From Bacteroidales bacterium (GTDB lineage Bacteria; Bacteroidota; Bacteroidia; Bacteroidales; UBA10428), in NCBI GenBank assembly GCA_016935435.1, contig JAFGQZ010000033.1, positions 1-32,238 of the forward strand: a DNA stretch of 32,238 nucleotides, written 5' to 3'. Made by a program: the position numbers and the translations under genes. A model generated the notes under the pieces. It was not told the DNA's origin, did not search any database, and worked only from the letters and a program-made list of their open reading frames with translations. Shown piece after piece: positions 9,562 through 17,958 of this stretch (its first letter is position 1; the number at the start of each line of letters is the position of its first letter).

Positions 9562-10449
9562 ATGAAATATAGCAGGGTTTTACTAATTCTATTTTTGTCG
9601 TTGTTGTTCATTACCTGCAGGCATGCCACGCAGGATGCCCAAAAGGGGGGCGATATTGACACAATAGACATACAGCAACTTACAGAAGAGAGGCTGGCGG
9701 AAATATACCATCGGTTCCCTTCGCCCGATGAAATGCTTTTTTTGTTGCACGAGAAACAGATTGCCTACCAGCCTGCATTGGTGAATAATCCGGAAAGGGC
9801 CGATAATTACCTTACTTCAATGTCGCAGGCATTAAACCTCGGGGTTTATGTGGCCGATTTTGCCTACATAAGTGCATTTAAAAGGTTTAAAGAATCGTCG
9901 GCATATTTTGAGTCGATATACCAGCTTTGCGATAACCTTAACATCTCATCGGCATTTGAACGTTCGGTATTGAAACGCATACAAGACAACATAAACAACC
10001 CCGACTCGTTAAAAAGTATTTCGGATGTTGCTTTTCGCAGCGTAAATTCCTACCTGATTTCGAACAATAAAGAAAAAACATTTGCCCTAATTTCTATTGG
10101 CGGGTTTGTTGAAGCCTTGTACCTTACTTTTGAGCTGGCAGCTGTATTGCCTTCAGACAGTACCATTAAGCAGCATATTGCCGATCAAAAGTATGTGCTC
10201 GACAATATTGTTGAATTTTCGAGTTTTTATTCCGACAATAACGACATACCCAAAGCCCTGGAAATGATAAGCGAGATTACCGGAGCTTATGCAAAAGCTG
10301 AAATTATTGTTGAAGAAACTAAAACCACAAAAACAGCCGACGGCAAGCTGGTTATAAGCGGTGGCGATCGCATATACATGCCCGATAATTTGTACCAACA
10401 ATTACACAAGGCAACTGTTAAAGTACGTAACCAATTCATACAACTTTAA
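9562..10449 (+). CDS. predicted lipoprotein, unknown function
   Basis: This 295-aa protein has a lipoprotein signal (hydrophobic VLLILFLSLLFI, then cysteine 19 in FITCRH). The threonine before the cysteine makes the lipobox slightly atypical. The mature part is mostly helical, with no motif I recognise. Blocks such as NLGVYVADFAYISAFKRF suggest a conserved family rather than a random ORF. It starts 41 bp after the ABC transporter and ends 12 bp before the next small secreted protein, so the three are probably one operon. A role with the transporter is inference from position only. Confidence 0.75.
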   Translation: MKYSRVLLILFLSLLFITCRHATQDAQKGGDIDTIDIQQLTEERLAEIYHRFPSPDEMLFLLHEKQIAYQPALVNNPERADNYLTSMSQALNLGVYVADFAYISAFKRFKESSAYFESIYQLCDNLNISSAFERSVLKRIQDNINNPDSLKSISDVAFRSVNSYLISNNKEKTFALISIGGFVEALYLTFELAAVLPSDSTIKQHIADQKYVLDNIVEFSSFYSDNNDIPKALEMISEITGAYAKAEIIVEETKTTKTADGKLVISGGDRIYMPDNLYQQLHKATVKVRNQFIQL

Positions 10450-10461
10450 TAATTCGATTTT

Positions 10462-10899
10462 ATGAACCGGTTTATCTTATACACAATATTTTTTCACTTA
10501 CTGGCAATAACAGCACTTTCGCAAGACTGTACCGATTATCACCAGTATCATTGTACGTATGCCGATTATACCTACTTTTACAGTCAACAATCGAAAAGTT
10601 TGTTGTTACCGCCCGGGCAGAAAAGCGAAATGAACATTATTGTGTATGCAGGGGAAGAATATTATATAGCCTTATGTGCACATCAGAAACTAGGGAATGT
10701 GCAGTTCAGAATTTTGGAAGATTCGCCAAAAAGAACTGAAATTTATGACAATGCAAAAGATAATTATTCGCCATCAATTTCATTTGCAAACCAACGCACC
10801 CGTAAACTTATTATTGAAATAACTACCCCCTCAGGAAAACCTGGCGATAAAAATAAATACTGCGCAGGTGTTCTGGTTGAGTTTAAAAAGAAAAGCTGA
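10462..10899 (+). CDS. small secreted protein, unknown function
   Basis: This 145-aa protein has a cleavable-looking signal peptide (residues 1-20, ending ALSQ) followed by a short, probably all-beta mature domain. Three cysteines lie early in the mature part (CTDYHQYHC and a later LCAHQ), with another near the C-terminus (NKYCAG), so disulfides are possible in the periplasm. It closes the ABC transporter-lipoprotein cluster, 12 bp after the lipoprotein. I do not recognise the family. Confidence 0.7.
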   Translation: MNRFILYTIFFHLLAITALSQDCTDYHQYHCTYADYTYFYSQQSKSLLLPPGQKSEMNIIVYAGEEYYIALCAHQKLGNVQFRILEDSPKRTEIYDNAKDNYSPSISFANQRTRKLIIEITTPSGKPGDKNKYCAGVLVEFKKKS

Positions 10900-10920
10900 A
10901 AAACAGGATTATAACTTCAC

Positions 10921-11003
10921 AAAAAAAAACTGCCCCATACTACCATGCTTTGCATATACAGTAAGGGGCAGCCCTGAAACCCTCCGGCAGAATCTTCCCG
11001 GAG
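10921..11003 (-). terminator. double-hairpin terminator of the CoA-transferase gene
   Basis: Two hairpins follow the CoA-transferase stop on the minus strand. The first is CTCCGG/CCGGAG (10982-10987 with 10998-11003). The second has stem CTGCCCC/GGGGCAG (10930-10936 with 10965-10971), inner pairing TACT/AGTA and a small ATGC-TTT-GCAT tip. The second is followed on the minus strand by nine U residues (10921-10929). It also lies at the end of the convergent plus-strand operon. Confidence 0.75.
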
Positions 11004-11013
11004 CAGATAATAT

Positions 11014-12315
11014 TTAGCGGCCTACAAAGTGAAAATGCGGCCCAAATCGTTCAAAAGCAGCCCTATCTAGCGTCTCCCTGTGGTCGGGGTGGGCTATTGA
11101 AATAATAAGTTTGGCCCTGTTTTGCAGTGTTTGCCCGTATAAATTTACAGCCCCGTATTCGGTAACAAGCCAATGCATGTTTGCACGGGTGGTAACCACA
11201 CCGGCGCCTTCGATAAGGGTTGGGCAAATTTTCGAAATTCCTTTTGCCGTAACCGATGGCAGGGCGATAATAGGTTTACCTCCTTTCGAATATCCGGCAC
11301 CACGTATAAAATCGATTTGCCCGCCTACGCCCGAATAATGTTTAATGCCAATAGAGTCGGCATTAACCTGTCCGGTTATATCCACAGAAAGCGCCGAGTT
11401 GATGGCAGTAACTTTTTCGTTTTGACGGATTATTGGCACACTGTTGGTGTGGCGTACATCCATCATGGCAACCATGGGGTTGTCATCGATAAAATCGTAA
11501 AGCTCCTGCGATCCCATTAAGAACGAGGCAACCATTTTACCACGGTCTATTTGTTTTCTTTTGCCATTTACCACGCCCTTTTCAACCAGGGGAAGTATTC
11601 CGTCGGAAAACATTTCGGTGTGGACACCTAAATCTTTATGGTTTCCAAGCTCGGCCAAAACTGCATTGGGTATGCCGCCAATTCCCATTTGAAGGCAGGC
11701 ACCATCTTCGACCAGTGCAGCAACATTTTTTCCGATAGCCTTTTCAATCTCGGTAATGGGCGGGTTTTTGTGAATATAAAGAGGTTCGTCGCATTCAACA
11801 AATAAATCGATATCGTTGATATTTATCTGTGCGTCGCCCCATGTTCGGGGCACGTATTTGTTTACCTGGGCAATAACATAATCGGCCTCTTCAATTGCAG
11901 CCAGGGTAGCATCGACCGATGTGCCCAGCGAAACATACCCATGCTTATCGGGAGGCGATACCATAACCATTGCAACATTCACTTTTAAATAACCTTCGCG
12001 AATAAGTTTCTGGGTTTCGCAAAGAAATACAGGAATATAGTCGGCATAACCCGATTGGGTTTGTTTACGGACATTACCGCCAACAAAAAACGATTCGAGC
12101 TGAAAAATGCCTTCAAAATCGGGGTTGGCATATTCAACAGCGCCCTCGGTATGGATATGCTGAACTGTTATATTGTTGAACTCTTTTCTGCGCCCACGCT
12201 CTACCATAGCTTTTATTAAGCAATGGGGGGTAACCGCTACACTGCTCAAATGTACCCTGTCGCCCGACTTTATTACTTTTACCGCCTCTTCGGGCGTAAC
12301 TCTTTTGTAATTCAT
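11014..12315 (-). CDS. acetyl-CoA hydrolase/transferase family CoA-transferase (4-hydroxybutyrate/butyrate CoA-transferase-like)
   Basis: The enzyme transfers CoA between acyl-CoA and a free acid in the cytoplasm. The 433-aa protein contains the block VHTEMFSDG with the probable catalytic glutamate E234, the glycine-rich MGIGGIPNAVL, and the C-terminal motif ANMHWLVTEYGAVNLYG typical of the acetyl-CoA hydrolase C-terminal domain. Length and motifs match the 4-hydroxybutyrate CoA-transferase and butyryl-CoA:acetate CoA-transferase branch. Which acid it prefers cannot be read from the sequence. It stands alone, with its own promoter-like box and terminator. Confidence 0.88.
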   Translation of the reverse strand: MNYKRVTPEEAVKVIKSGDRVHLSSVAVTPHCLIKAMVERGRRKEFNNITVQHIHTEGAVEYANPDFEGIFQLESFFVGGNVRKQTQSGYADYIPVFLCETQKLIREGYLKVNVAMVMVSPPDKHGYVSLGTSVDATLAAIEEADYVIAQVNKYVPRTWGDAQININDIDLFVECDEPLYIHKNPPITEIEKAIGKNVAALVEDGACLQMGIGGIPNAVLAELGNHKDLGVHTEMFSDGILPLVEKGVVNGKRKQIDRGKMVASFLMGSQELYDFIDDNPMVAMMDVRHTNSVPIIRQNEKVTAINSALSVDITGQVNADSIGIKHYSGVGGQIDFIRGAGYSKGGKPIIALPSVTAKGISKICPTLIEGAGVVTTRANMHWLVTEYGAVNLYGQTLQNRAKLIISIAHPDHRETLDRAAFERFGPHFHFVGR

Positions 12316-12363
12316 GTATTTATCTGTTTACTATTTACTAATAATCTCCTGAAAATTGAGCCG

Positions 12364-12371
12364 CAAATGTA
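12364..12371 (-). promoter_or_regulatory. candidate -7 promoter box for the CoA-transferase gene
   Basis: The minus strand reads TACATTTG, a perfect match to the Bacteroidota TAnnTTTG -7 box, about 50 nt before the start codon at 12315. I see no clear -33 TTG at the usual spacing, so only the -7 half is supported. Confidence 0.4.
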
Positions 12372-12415
12372 AAAATTTTGAGGCATTTTTTTATTGTATG
12401 CATGGAATTATTCTA

Positions 12416-12457
12416 TTCAAAGTTCAAAGTTCAAAGTTCAAAGTTCAAAGTTCAAAG
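12416..12457. repeat. tandem heptamer (TTCAAAG) x6
   Basis: Six perfect head-to-tail copies of TTCAAAG occupy 42 bp with no interruption. The seven-base unit is not a multiple of three and the tract is intergenic. Slippage would therefore change promoter or leader spacing rather than a protein. Confidence 0.97.
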
Positions 12458-12469
12458 TTTGTAATTCTA

Positions 12470-12497
12470 GTGAACGGTGAACGGTGAACGGTGAAAA
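12470..12497. repeat. tandem heptamer (GTGAACG) x3 plus a degenerate copy
   Basis: Three perfect GTGAACG copies cover 12470-12490, followed by a decayed unit GTGAAAAG. The tract starts 12 bp after the TTCAAAG tract and has the same period, so the two may share an origin. Confidence 0.93.
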
Positions 12498-12654
12498 GTT
12501 ATTGCTGGTTGGTTTATTTGTGGATTTGTGGATTTGAAGTATATCATTAATTAATTCATTTCCTTCATTCTTTTCATTTCCTTTATTCTCATCAACCTCA
12601 ACAGCTTTTTATAATTAAAAAAAAACCGTATTTTCAACAAAAATTAACTAAAAG

Positions 12655-13647
12655 ATGCCCGATCGGAAGCACGAACACATTGAGTTTGCCTTAGCCTCGC
12701 AAACCGATAAGGCCGAAAAAGATAACCGGTTCATATATGAGCCATTGCTTTCGGCACACCCCGAAGGGTTGAAACCTTTCCAATTTCTTGGCAAAACCCT
12801 TAATACACCTATCTGGGCATCGGCAATGACCGGTGGCACAGAGCTTTCGCAAAAAATCAATGAAAATATTGCACGTGCCTGTAACCATTTTGGCATGGGC
12901 ATGGGACTGGGCTCTTGCCGCAGCATTCTATACAATAACGACCGCTTCGACGATTTTAATGTACGGCAGTATATCGGCAGCGGCCTGCCCCTTTTTGCCA
13001 ACCTGGGAATTGCACAGGTTGATATGCTTATTGGCAGCAAACAAACAAGCCTTATCGATGGTTTGGTTGATAAATTAAAAGCCGATGGTTTAATTGTTCA
13101 TGTTAACCCCCTGCAGGAATTTTTTCAGCCCGAAGGCGATACTATTTCAAGGCCGCCTGTTGACATCATCGAAGAATTGCTCGATTTTGTTAGTTTTCCG
13201 GTTATAGTTAAGGAGGTAGGACAGGGAATGGGCTACGAAAGCCTCAGGCGTTTGGTTCAATTGCCTGTAAAAGCTATTGAATTTGGTGCCTTTGGAGGCA
13301 CAAACTTTTCTGCCCTGGAACTAAAACGAAACCAGCTTAGTGGGGCGGAATTGTTTAAGCCTTTTTCTTTTGTTGGCCATACTGCCGAAGAAATGATAGG
13401 TTACCTGAACAATATTGTTAAGGAATCGGCCGTATCCGATAAGGAAATTATAATCTCAGGAGGTGTAAAAACTTTTCTCGATGGCTTTTATCTGATGAAA
13501 AAATTACTATTGCCTTCGGTTTACGGCCAGGCATCGGCTATTTTGCAGTACGCTTCGGAAAGTTACCAGGCCCTTATAAATTATTTATCGTTGCAGGTAA
13601 AAGGGTTGGCCCTTGCCAATGCATTCCTGACAATAAACCAAACCTGA
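12655..13647 (+). CDS. fni: type 2 isopentenyl-diphosphate delta-isomerase
   Basis: This FMN- and NADPH-dependent enzyme interconverts isopentenyl and dimethylallyl diphosphate in isoprenoid synthesis. The 330-aa protein starts with the family motif DRKHEHI (residues 3-9). It then shows SAMTGG (about 56-61), the glycine-rich MGMGLGSCRS, the HVNPLQE block (equivalent to the conserved HxNxxQE with the catalytic glutamine), an EFGAFGGTNFS segment and a phosphate-binding-like SGGVKTFLDG. The following kinase begins 8 bp after its stop. Type 2 isomerase with a GHMP kinase suggests that the host uses the mevalonate route; the other pathway genes are not in the window. Confidence 0.93.
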   Translation: MPDRKHEHIEFALASQTDKAEKDNRFIYEPLLSAHPEGLKPFQFLGKTLNTPIWASAMTGGTELSQKINENIARACNHFGMGMGLGSCRSILYNNDRFDDFNVRQYIGSGLPLFANLGIAQVDMLIGSKQTSLIDGLVDKLKADGLIVHVNPLQEFFQPEGDTISRPPVDIIEELLDFVSFPVIVKEVGQGMGYESLRRLVQLPVKAIEFGAFGGTNFSALELKRNQLSGAELFKPFSFVGHTAEEMIGYLNNIVKESAVSDKEIIISGGVKTFLDGFYLMKKLLLPSVYGQASAILQYASESYQALINYLSLQVKGLALANAFLTINQT

Positions 13648-13655
13648 AGTAGTTT

Positions 13656-14591
13656 ATGGATGCCAAACCTGAAACATTCAGTTCGAACGGTACTATATTG
13701 CTTACAGGCGAATATTTGGTATTGTTCGGGGCACGTGTCCTGGCTTTTCCTGTTCGGTACGGGCAGAAAATGACAATAAGGGAACAAAATATAAACTCTA
13801 TACTTGCCTGGAGGGCCTATGAGCCTAATGGCTTGTGGTTTAATGTCGATTTTTCCCTACCCAATCTGTCAATAATCGATACTTGCAGCATGGAAAAGGC
13901 AATGTACTTGCAAAAAGTATTATTACAGCTTGAAAAATTAACCCCTGGTTTTTTTAACAGGCCTTCGGGCCTTGCTATTGATACGCTTGCCGATTTCCCG
14001 GTGCAATGGGGCATGGGCACCCGAAGTACCTTAATAACAAACCTGGCTTCTTGGGCCGGAATTGATGCCCTTGCCTTGCACCATGCAGTATCTAAAGGAT
14101 CAGGCTACGATGTGGCCTGTGCAACAGCATGCACTCCTGTTGTTTACCAACTACCGTCATCGGGTAAACCTCTTGTTGCCTCCATTACTTTTAACAAATT
14201 GTTTACCGGTAATATGTACCTTGTTTATTCGGGCAGGAAAAACAGTACCGAACAGCAAATAATACAGTTTCTTCAGCGGCACAGGGGAATGAAAAGCGAA
14301 ATAAAGCGTATCTCAAAAATTACTGATAAAATAATTGAAGAGACATCACTGGAAAAGTTTATTGATTTGCTTATGGAACACGAGCGGGTTATTGGTGCAG
14401 TGCTTGACGAACCTCCCGTGCAGTTTAAAAATTTTGTGTCGTTTAAAGGTGTAGTAAAATCGCTGGGCCCTTGGGAGAGCGATTTTGTTTTGGCTGTTAC
14501 TACAGAAAGCCCGGGCTATGTTTACAAGTATTTCGAACAGTTTGGGCTTACAACAGTTTTGTTGTTTAAGAATACCGTTTATACCGGATGA
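13656..14591 (+). CDS. GHMP-family kinase, probably of the mevalonate pathway
   Basis: This 311-aa cytoplasmic small-molecule kinase begins with a GTILLTGEYLVLFGA strand-loop typical of GHMP kinases. Motif 2, the ATP phosphate loop, appears as PVQWGMGTRSTL (about 113-125), where PxxxGLGSSA is usual. A SGYDVACA segment at about 150 matches the region around the catalytic aspartate in mevalonate and phosphomevalonate kinases. It follows the isomerase by 8 bp, which supports a mevalonate or phosphomevalonate kinase role. The phosphate-loop substitutions leave exact substrate and activity open. Confidence 0.75.
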   Translation: MDAKPETFSSNGTILLTGEYLVLFGARVLAFPVRYGQKMTIREQNINSILAWRAYEPNGLWFNVDFSLPNLSIIDTCSMEKAMYLQKVLLQLEKLTPGFFNRPSGLAIDTLADFPVQWGMGTRSTLITNLASWAGIDALALHHAVSKGSGYDVACATACTPVVYQLPSSGKPLVASITFNKLFTGNMYLVYSGRKNSTEQQIIQFLQRHRGMKSEIKRISKITDKIIEETSLEKFIDLLMEHERVIGAVLDEPPVQFKNFVSFKGVVKSLGPWESDFVLAVTTESPGYVYKYFEQFGLTTVLLFKNTVYTG

Positions 14592-14710
14592 ACCATAAGG
14601 ACTATTGAAAAAAATAGGACAAAGAAAAAACCGTACGCAACTCTTTTTTTGAAATTGCATCTTTATTATTACATTTAAAGCCAGATAATTAACAACCAAA
14701 CCTTCATGCC

Positions 14711-15733
14711 ATGAAAAAGCATATTCTAATAATAATATTGTTGACCATTGTACATGGCCTTTATGCTAATCCTATACCCTTGCCAACCATAGAAATATCG
14801 GAGTTGTATTTTGATCAGGATGGCCATTGGGAGCTTGAATTACGTTTCGATTTGTCCGGACAAAATGAAATATCGTTCGATAGTATTTTTATTAGCTCGC
14901 TTTCGGGAACTGTTAAGCTGCCTGAATATGAGTTAAATGATTTTTCGGGCTTATTGGTAATAACTGATGACAGCCTTGGCCGCAGTTTAGGAATAAATAA
15001 TCTTGGCGATACGGTAAAATTACTATCATATTGTATGGAGCTACCTTTAGAAGACATACTGATATTTGGTAATTGTAAGGGTGCCGTAATTGGTTTTCCC
15101 CGCCCGGGGCAATCACTTAGTAAGTGCCTCGATTTTTTCGTTAAAGACAATTCCCCTACTATCGGGCAGGAAAACGATACCGAAGGATCATGCGGAACTG
15201 TTACCGGGCTTGTTTATGATAAATTTCTGCATCCTGCGGCCAACAGAAAGTTTAAATTCGATTTCAATTTCGAAACCAGCGAAACCGGCAGCTATACGGC
15301 CAATGTATATGCCAGGCCGGCAACGCATAACTTACTTACCTATTTTGCAACACAGTTTTCCATTCAGGATATCTCGATAACAGAAATATCGTATCTCATG
15401 GAACCCGACTCCGTTATCGAACGCGACATTTACCTGCTCGACACACTAAAAAGCGGCTTACAAATGCCGGAATTGAAAAATTCACCTGTACAGGTTTTCC
15501 CAAACCCTGTAATGGCCAACAATAAAATAAACCTGCATATTGATTTGCCCTTTAAAACCTCCGACATTACTGTTGAATTAATAGGCCCCGATGGCAGAAT
15601 TTTGAATAAAAAGAAAGTTGCCAGTGCCGATTTTTGCATAAGTTCCCCTGACAATGCTGGAGTATTTATTTTAAGTGTATTCTCCGATGGGAAAATTATT
15701 TCATCAACCCGGGTGCTGGTATTACATGAATAA
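14711..15733 (+). CDS. secreted protein with T9SS type A C-terminal sorting domain
   Basis: This 340-aa protein has a Sec signal peptide (residues 1-19, ending YANP). The C-terminal ~80 residues form a type IX secretion sorting domain: VQVFPNPV, then INLHIDL, VELIGPDGRIL, and a final GVFILSVFSDGK with a basic end. The middle, all-beta part has a stretch resembling a lamin-tail-like fold (LGDTVKL), a cysteine pair and a GTVTGLVYDK segment. It would be exported by the T9SS and anchored or released at the cell surface; its function is unknown. The next gene starts within its stop codon region. Confidence 0.8.
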   Translation: MKKHILIIILLTIVHGLYANPIPLPTIEISELYFDQDGHWELELRFDLSGQNEISFDSIFISSLSGTVKLPEYELNDFSGLLVITDDSLGRSLGINNLGDTVKLLSYCMELPLEDILIFGNCKGAVIGFPRPGQSLSKCLDFFVKDNSPTIGQENDTEGSCGTVTGLVYDKFLHPAANRKFKFDFNFETSETGSYTANVYARPATHNLLTYFATQFSIQDISITEISYLMEPDSVIERDIYLLDTLKSGLQMPELKNSPVQVFPNPVMANNKINLHIDLPFKTSDITVELIGPDGRILNKKKVASADFCISSPDNAGVFILSVFSDGKIISSTRVLVLHE

Positions 15734-16268
15734 AATTTTGCTGTTTTTTGCATGTGCCCTGCCAGCCAGTATGTTTTCGCAGACTGGAATTGGTTTTATA
15801 AGCGAATCTATCGATTTTACAGTGTCGCCCGATAAGTTTTCGGTGAATGGAATTTATACCTTTGTTAATTATTCGCAAAAAGTAACCCGCCAGGGCATTC
15901 TTTTTCCTCTTCCCAAAAATATCGGCGCCTGCAATATAGAAAGGGTTTTTAACCTAACAGGGAGTGAAAATATCGACTACCGGGTGCATAAAAATCAAAT
16001 TCTTTTCAGGCTGATGGTTTTTCCCGGCGATACTATGCTTGTGAACATATCGTACTCGCAGAAAACCGATAAAGAGAATTGCTATATCCTTCAGTCGGCA
16101 AATACCTGGGGAAAACCTTTGCAAAGTGCAAAATATTCATTGTCTGTTATTGAGCCGGTAAGGCTCGACAGTTTGTCAATGGTTCCCGATAGGTTCTCAA
16201 ACAACACCTATTTCTGGGAAAAAAACAACTTTGTGCCCGATACCGATTTTATTGTCTGGATAAAATGA
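15726..16268 (+). CDS. small secreted protein, unknown function
   Basis: The ATG at 15726 is chosen because it starts a good signal peptide (MNKILLFFACALPASMFSQ). An upstream in-frame start at 15675 would add 17 residues that spoil it. The start overlaps the stop of the T9SS cargo gene by 8 bp, so translation is probably coupled. The 180-aa product has a beta-rich mature part with no motif I recognise. Co-expression with the cargo gene suggests a joint extracellular role, but nothing more specific can be said. Confidence 0.75.
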   Translation: MNKILLFFACALPASMFSQTGIGFISESIDFTVSPDKFSVNGIYTFVNYSQKVTRQGILFPLPKNIGACNIERVFNLTGSENIDYRVHKNQILFRLMVFPGDTMLVNISYSQKTDKENCYILQSANTWGKPLQSAKYSLSVIEPVRLDSLSMVPDRFSNNTYFWEKNNFVPDTDFIVWIK

Positions 16269-16332
16269 CAAAAAAAACTTGCCGGTTTATACCTGTCAAG
16301 AGGTCATGTGGGCGTATCTGGCCACTTCCTAT

Positions 16333-16361
16333 AAAAAAAGCCCCCGATTAATCGGAGGCTT
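16333..16361 (-). terminator. intrinsic terminator of ndk
   Basis: A near-perfect stem (AAGCCCCCGAT paired with ATCGGAGGCTT, one C/A mismatch, two-base loop) is followed on the minus strand by seven U residues (16333-16339). It lies about 19 bp beyond the ndk stop. Confidence 0.85.
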
Positions 16362-16379
16362 CTAATGTTAATGTATAAA

Positions 16380-16823
16380 TTAAAAATGTAAAGGATCGAA
16401 TAGCGAAAAACGCTCACTTCTCGAAAAGAAAAAGTCGCATTCGAATTCGGCATTTTCATCGCTGTCGGAACCATGCACAGCATTACGTTCGACCGATTCG
16501 GCAAACATTTTTCTTATTGTACCCGGTTCGGCCTTCGAAGGATCGGTGTGCCCGATAAGCCGGCGGTATTCAATTACAGCATTTTTCTTCTCAAGTATGG
16601 CCACAACAACAGGGCCAGAGCTCATAAACTCAACCAAGCCGTTATAAAACGGTTTTTCATTATGCACAGCATAAAAGTTTTCTACCTGTTTACGGGTCAA
16701 TCTTAAAAGGCGCATAGCCGAAATATGAAACCCATGGTCGTTAATAATTTTAAGAATTGGCCCGATGTACTCGTGGCTCACCGCTCCCGGCTTGATGATA
16801 GTAAGTGTTTTAGTTCCTGGCAT
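16380..16823 (-). CDS. ndk: nucleoside diphosphate kinase
   Basis: The enzyme transfers the gamma-phosphate between nucleoside tri- and diphosphates through a phosphohistidine. In this 147-aa protein the catalytic H117 lies in ERNAVHGSD, preceded by RRLIGHTDP and EPGTIR, and the N-terminus has TLTIIKPGAV. Length matches the family. It is divergent from the nrnA-like gene (106 bp between starts). Confidence 0.97.
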   Translation of the reverse strand: MPGTKTLTIIKPGAVSHEYIGPILKIINDHGFHISAMRLLRLTRKQVENFYAVHNEKPFYNGLVEFMSSGPVVVAILEKKNAVIEYRRLIGHTDPSKAEPGTIRKMFAESVERNAVHGSDSDENAEFECDFFFSRSERFSLFDPLHF

Positions 16824-16894
16824 GATTCAAAAAGTGTTTGATTTGGCATGAATTTATAAAATAAATCTCATATTCTGTTTTTAACAGATATAAT

Positions 16895-16902
16895 TATCTT
16901 TG
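16895..16902 (+). promoter_or_regulatory. candidate -7 promoter box for the nrnA-lipoprotein operon
   Basis: TATCTTTG matches TAnnTTTG exactly and lies 28 bp before the TTG start at 16930. A clear -33 TTG is not visible at 19-21 bp. Confidence 0.45.
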
Positions 16903-16929
16903 AACAAATAATTCACAATACATAAAGGT

Positions 16930-17958
16930 TTGGAAATTTTACATCGACTTAAGTTACGAAAAATAAAAAAACTTCTTGCACACAAAAGCCAGAATATTGT
17001 TATTGTTTCGCACCGTAACCCCGATGGCGATGCCATGGGCTCGTCGGTTGCTTTATATAATTTTCTGGGTAAGCTTGGGCATAAAGTAAATATTGTTGTG
17101 CCCAATGCTTATCCGCAGTTTCTGGGCTGGATGAAAGGGGTTGGCGAAACCCTTGTGTTTGAAAAAAATAAAGATAAGTGTGTTGAGGTATTCCGGAATT
17201 GCACAATATTGTTTACCCTCGATTTTAACGACTTAAGCCGTGTTCGGGAATTTGCCGAATATCTTCTGCCGGTAAATTGCTATAAAGTGCTTATCGATCA
17301 CCACCCCGAACCGGGCAGCTTTGCCGATTTTTCTGTTTCCGATACATCGGTTAGTTCAACCAGCGAGCTGGTGTACTTGTTTATGAAAGCGGTCAGCAAA
17401 GAAAACATCGATAAAGATATTGCTGAAGCTGTTTATGTTGGCATAATGACCGACACAGGGTGTTTCTCTTTTAACTCATCGAAAAAACAAACCTTTGACG
17501 TGGTTGGCGAACTGCTGCAGAAAAATATCGATAAAGACAAAGTTTTCGGGCTTGTTTATAACAATTACTCCATCGACCGTATGCGTTTACTCGGGCATTG
17601 CCTGGGCAACAGAATGGTTTACCTGCCCGAGTTCCGGTCGGCATATATCTGGCTTACACAAGACGATATAAAAAGGTTTAACTTTAAAGTGGGCGATTCT
17701 GAAGGGTTTGTAAACCTGCCCCTGTCGGTTAAGGGAGTGGTTTTTTCTGCTTTTTTTACAGAAAGGGAGGATATTGTTAAAATTTCGTTGCGTTCGAAAG
17801 GCAACTTTGCTGTTAATTCCATAGCCCAACGGTTTTACCAGGGGGGCGGGCACCCAAATGCTGCCGGTGGCGAATCGAAAGTAAAACTTACTGAAACCAT
17901 AGAAACATTTGTCAATATTCTTAAAGAATACAAACAAGAATTGCTTGATGCTGAATAA
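16930..17958 (+). CDS. DHH-family phosphoesterase (NrnA-like oligoribonuclease/pAp phosphatase)
   Basis: This 342-aa cytoplasmic phosphoesterase is predicted to degrade nano-RNA or pAp. It has the DHH catalytic set: SHRNPDGDAMGSS (about 27-39), LFTLDFND, the name-giving DHHPEPG (about 124), and the DHHA1 substrate-binding motif GGGHPNAAGG near residue 308. The start must be non-ATG: the frame opens after a stop at 16909 and the first ATG lies inside the first catalytic motif, so TTG 16930 is used here. The downstream FKBP gene overlaps its end by 11 bp. ndk and the FKBP lipoproteins flank it in a grouping that I recall from gliding bacteria (from memory, not checked). Confidence 0.88.
   Translation: MEILHRLKLRKIKKLLAHKSQNIVIVSHRNPDGDAMGSSVALYNFLGKLGHKVNIVVPNAYPQFLGWMKGVGETLVFEKNKDKCVEVFRNCTILFTLDFNDLSRVREFAEYLLPVNCYKVLIDHHPEPGSFADFSVSDTSVSSTSELVYLFMKAVSKENIDKDIAEAVYVGIMTDTGCFSFNSSKKQTFDVVGELLQKNIDKDKVFGLVYNNYSIDRMRLLGHCLGNRMVYLPEFRSAYIWLTQDDIKRFNFKVGDSEGFVNLPLSVKGVVFSAFFTEREDIVKISLRSKGNFAVNSIAQRFYQGGGHPNAAGGESKVKLTETIETFVNILKEYKQELLDAE

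Larger units (their letters stand above)
12316..12654. other. 339-bp intergenic region with short tandem repeats
   Basis: No gene is visible here. The stretch lies between the divergently transcribed CoA-transferase (minus) and isopentenyl-diphosphate isomerase (plus). It holds a minus-strand promoter box, a six-copy heptamer tract, a three-copy second heptamer tract, a partial octamer repeat (TGGATTTG twice at 12521-12536) and a pyrimidine-rich stretch of imperfect TTCATTTCC units around 12555-12593. Confidence 0.7.
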
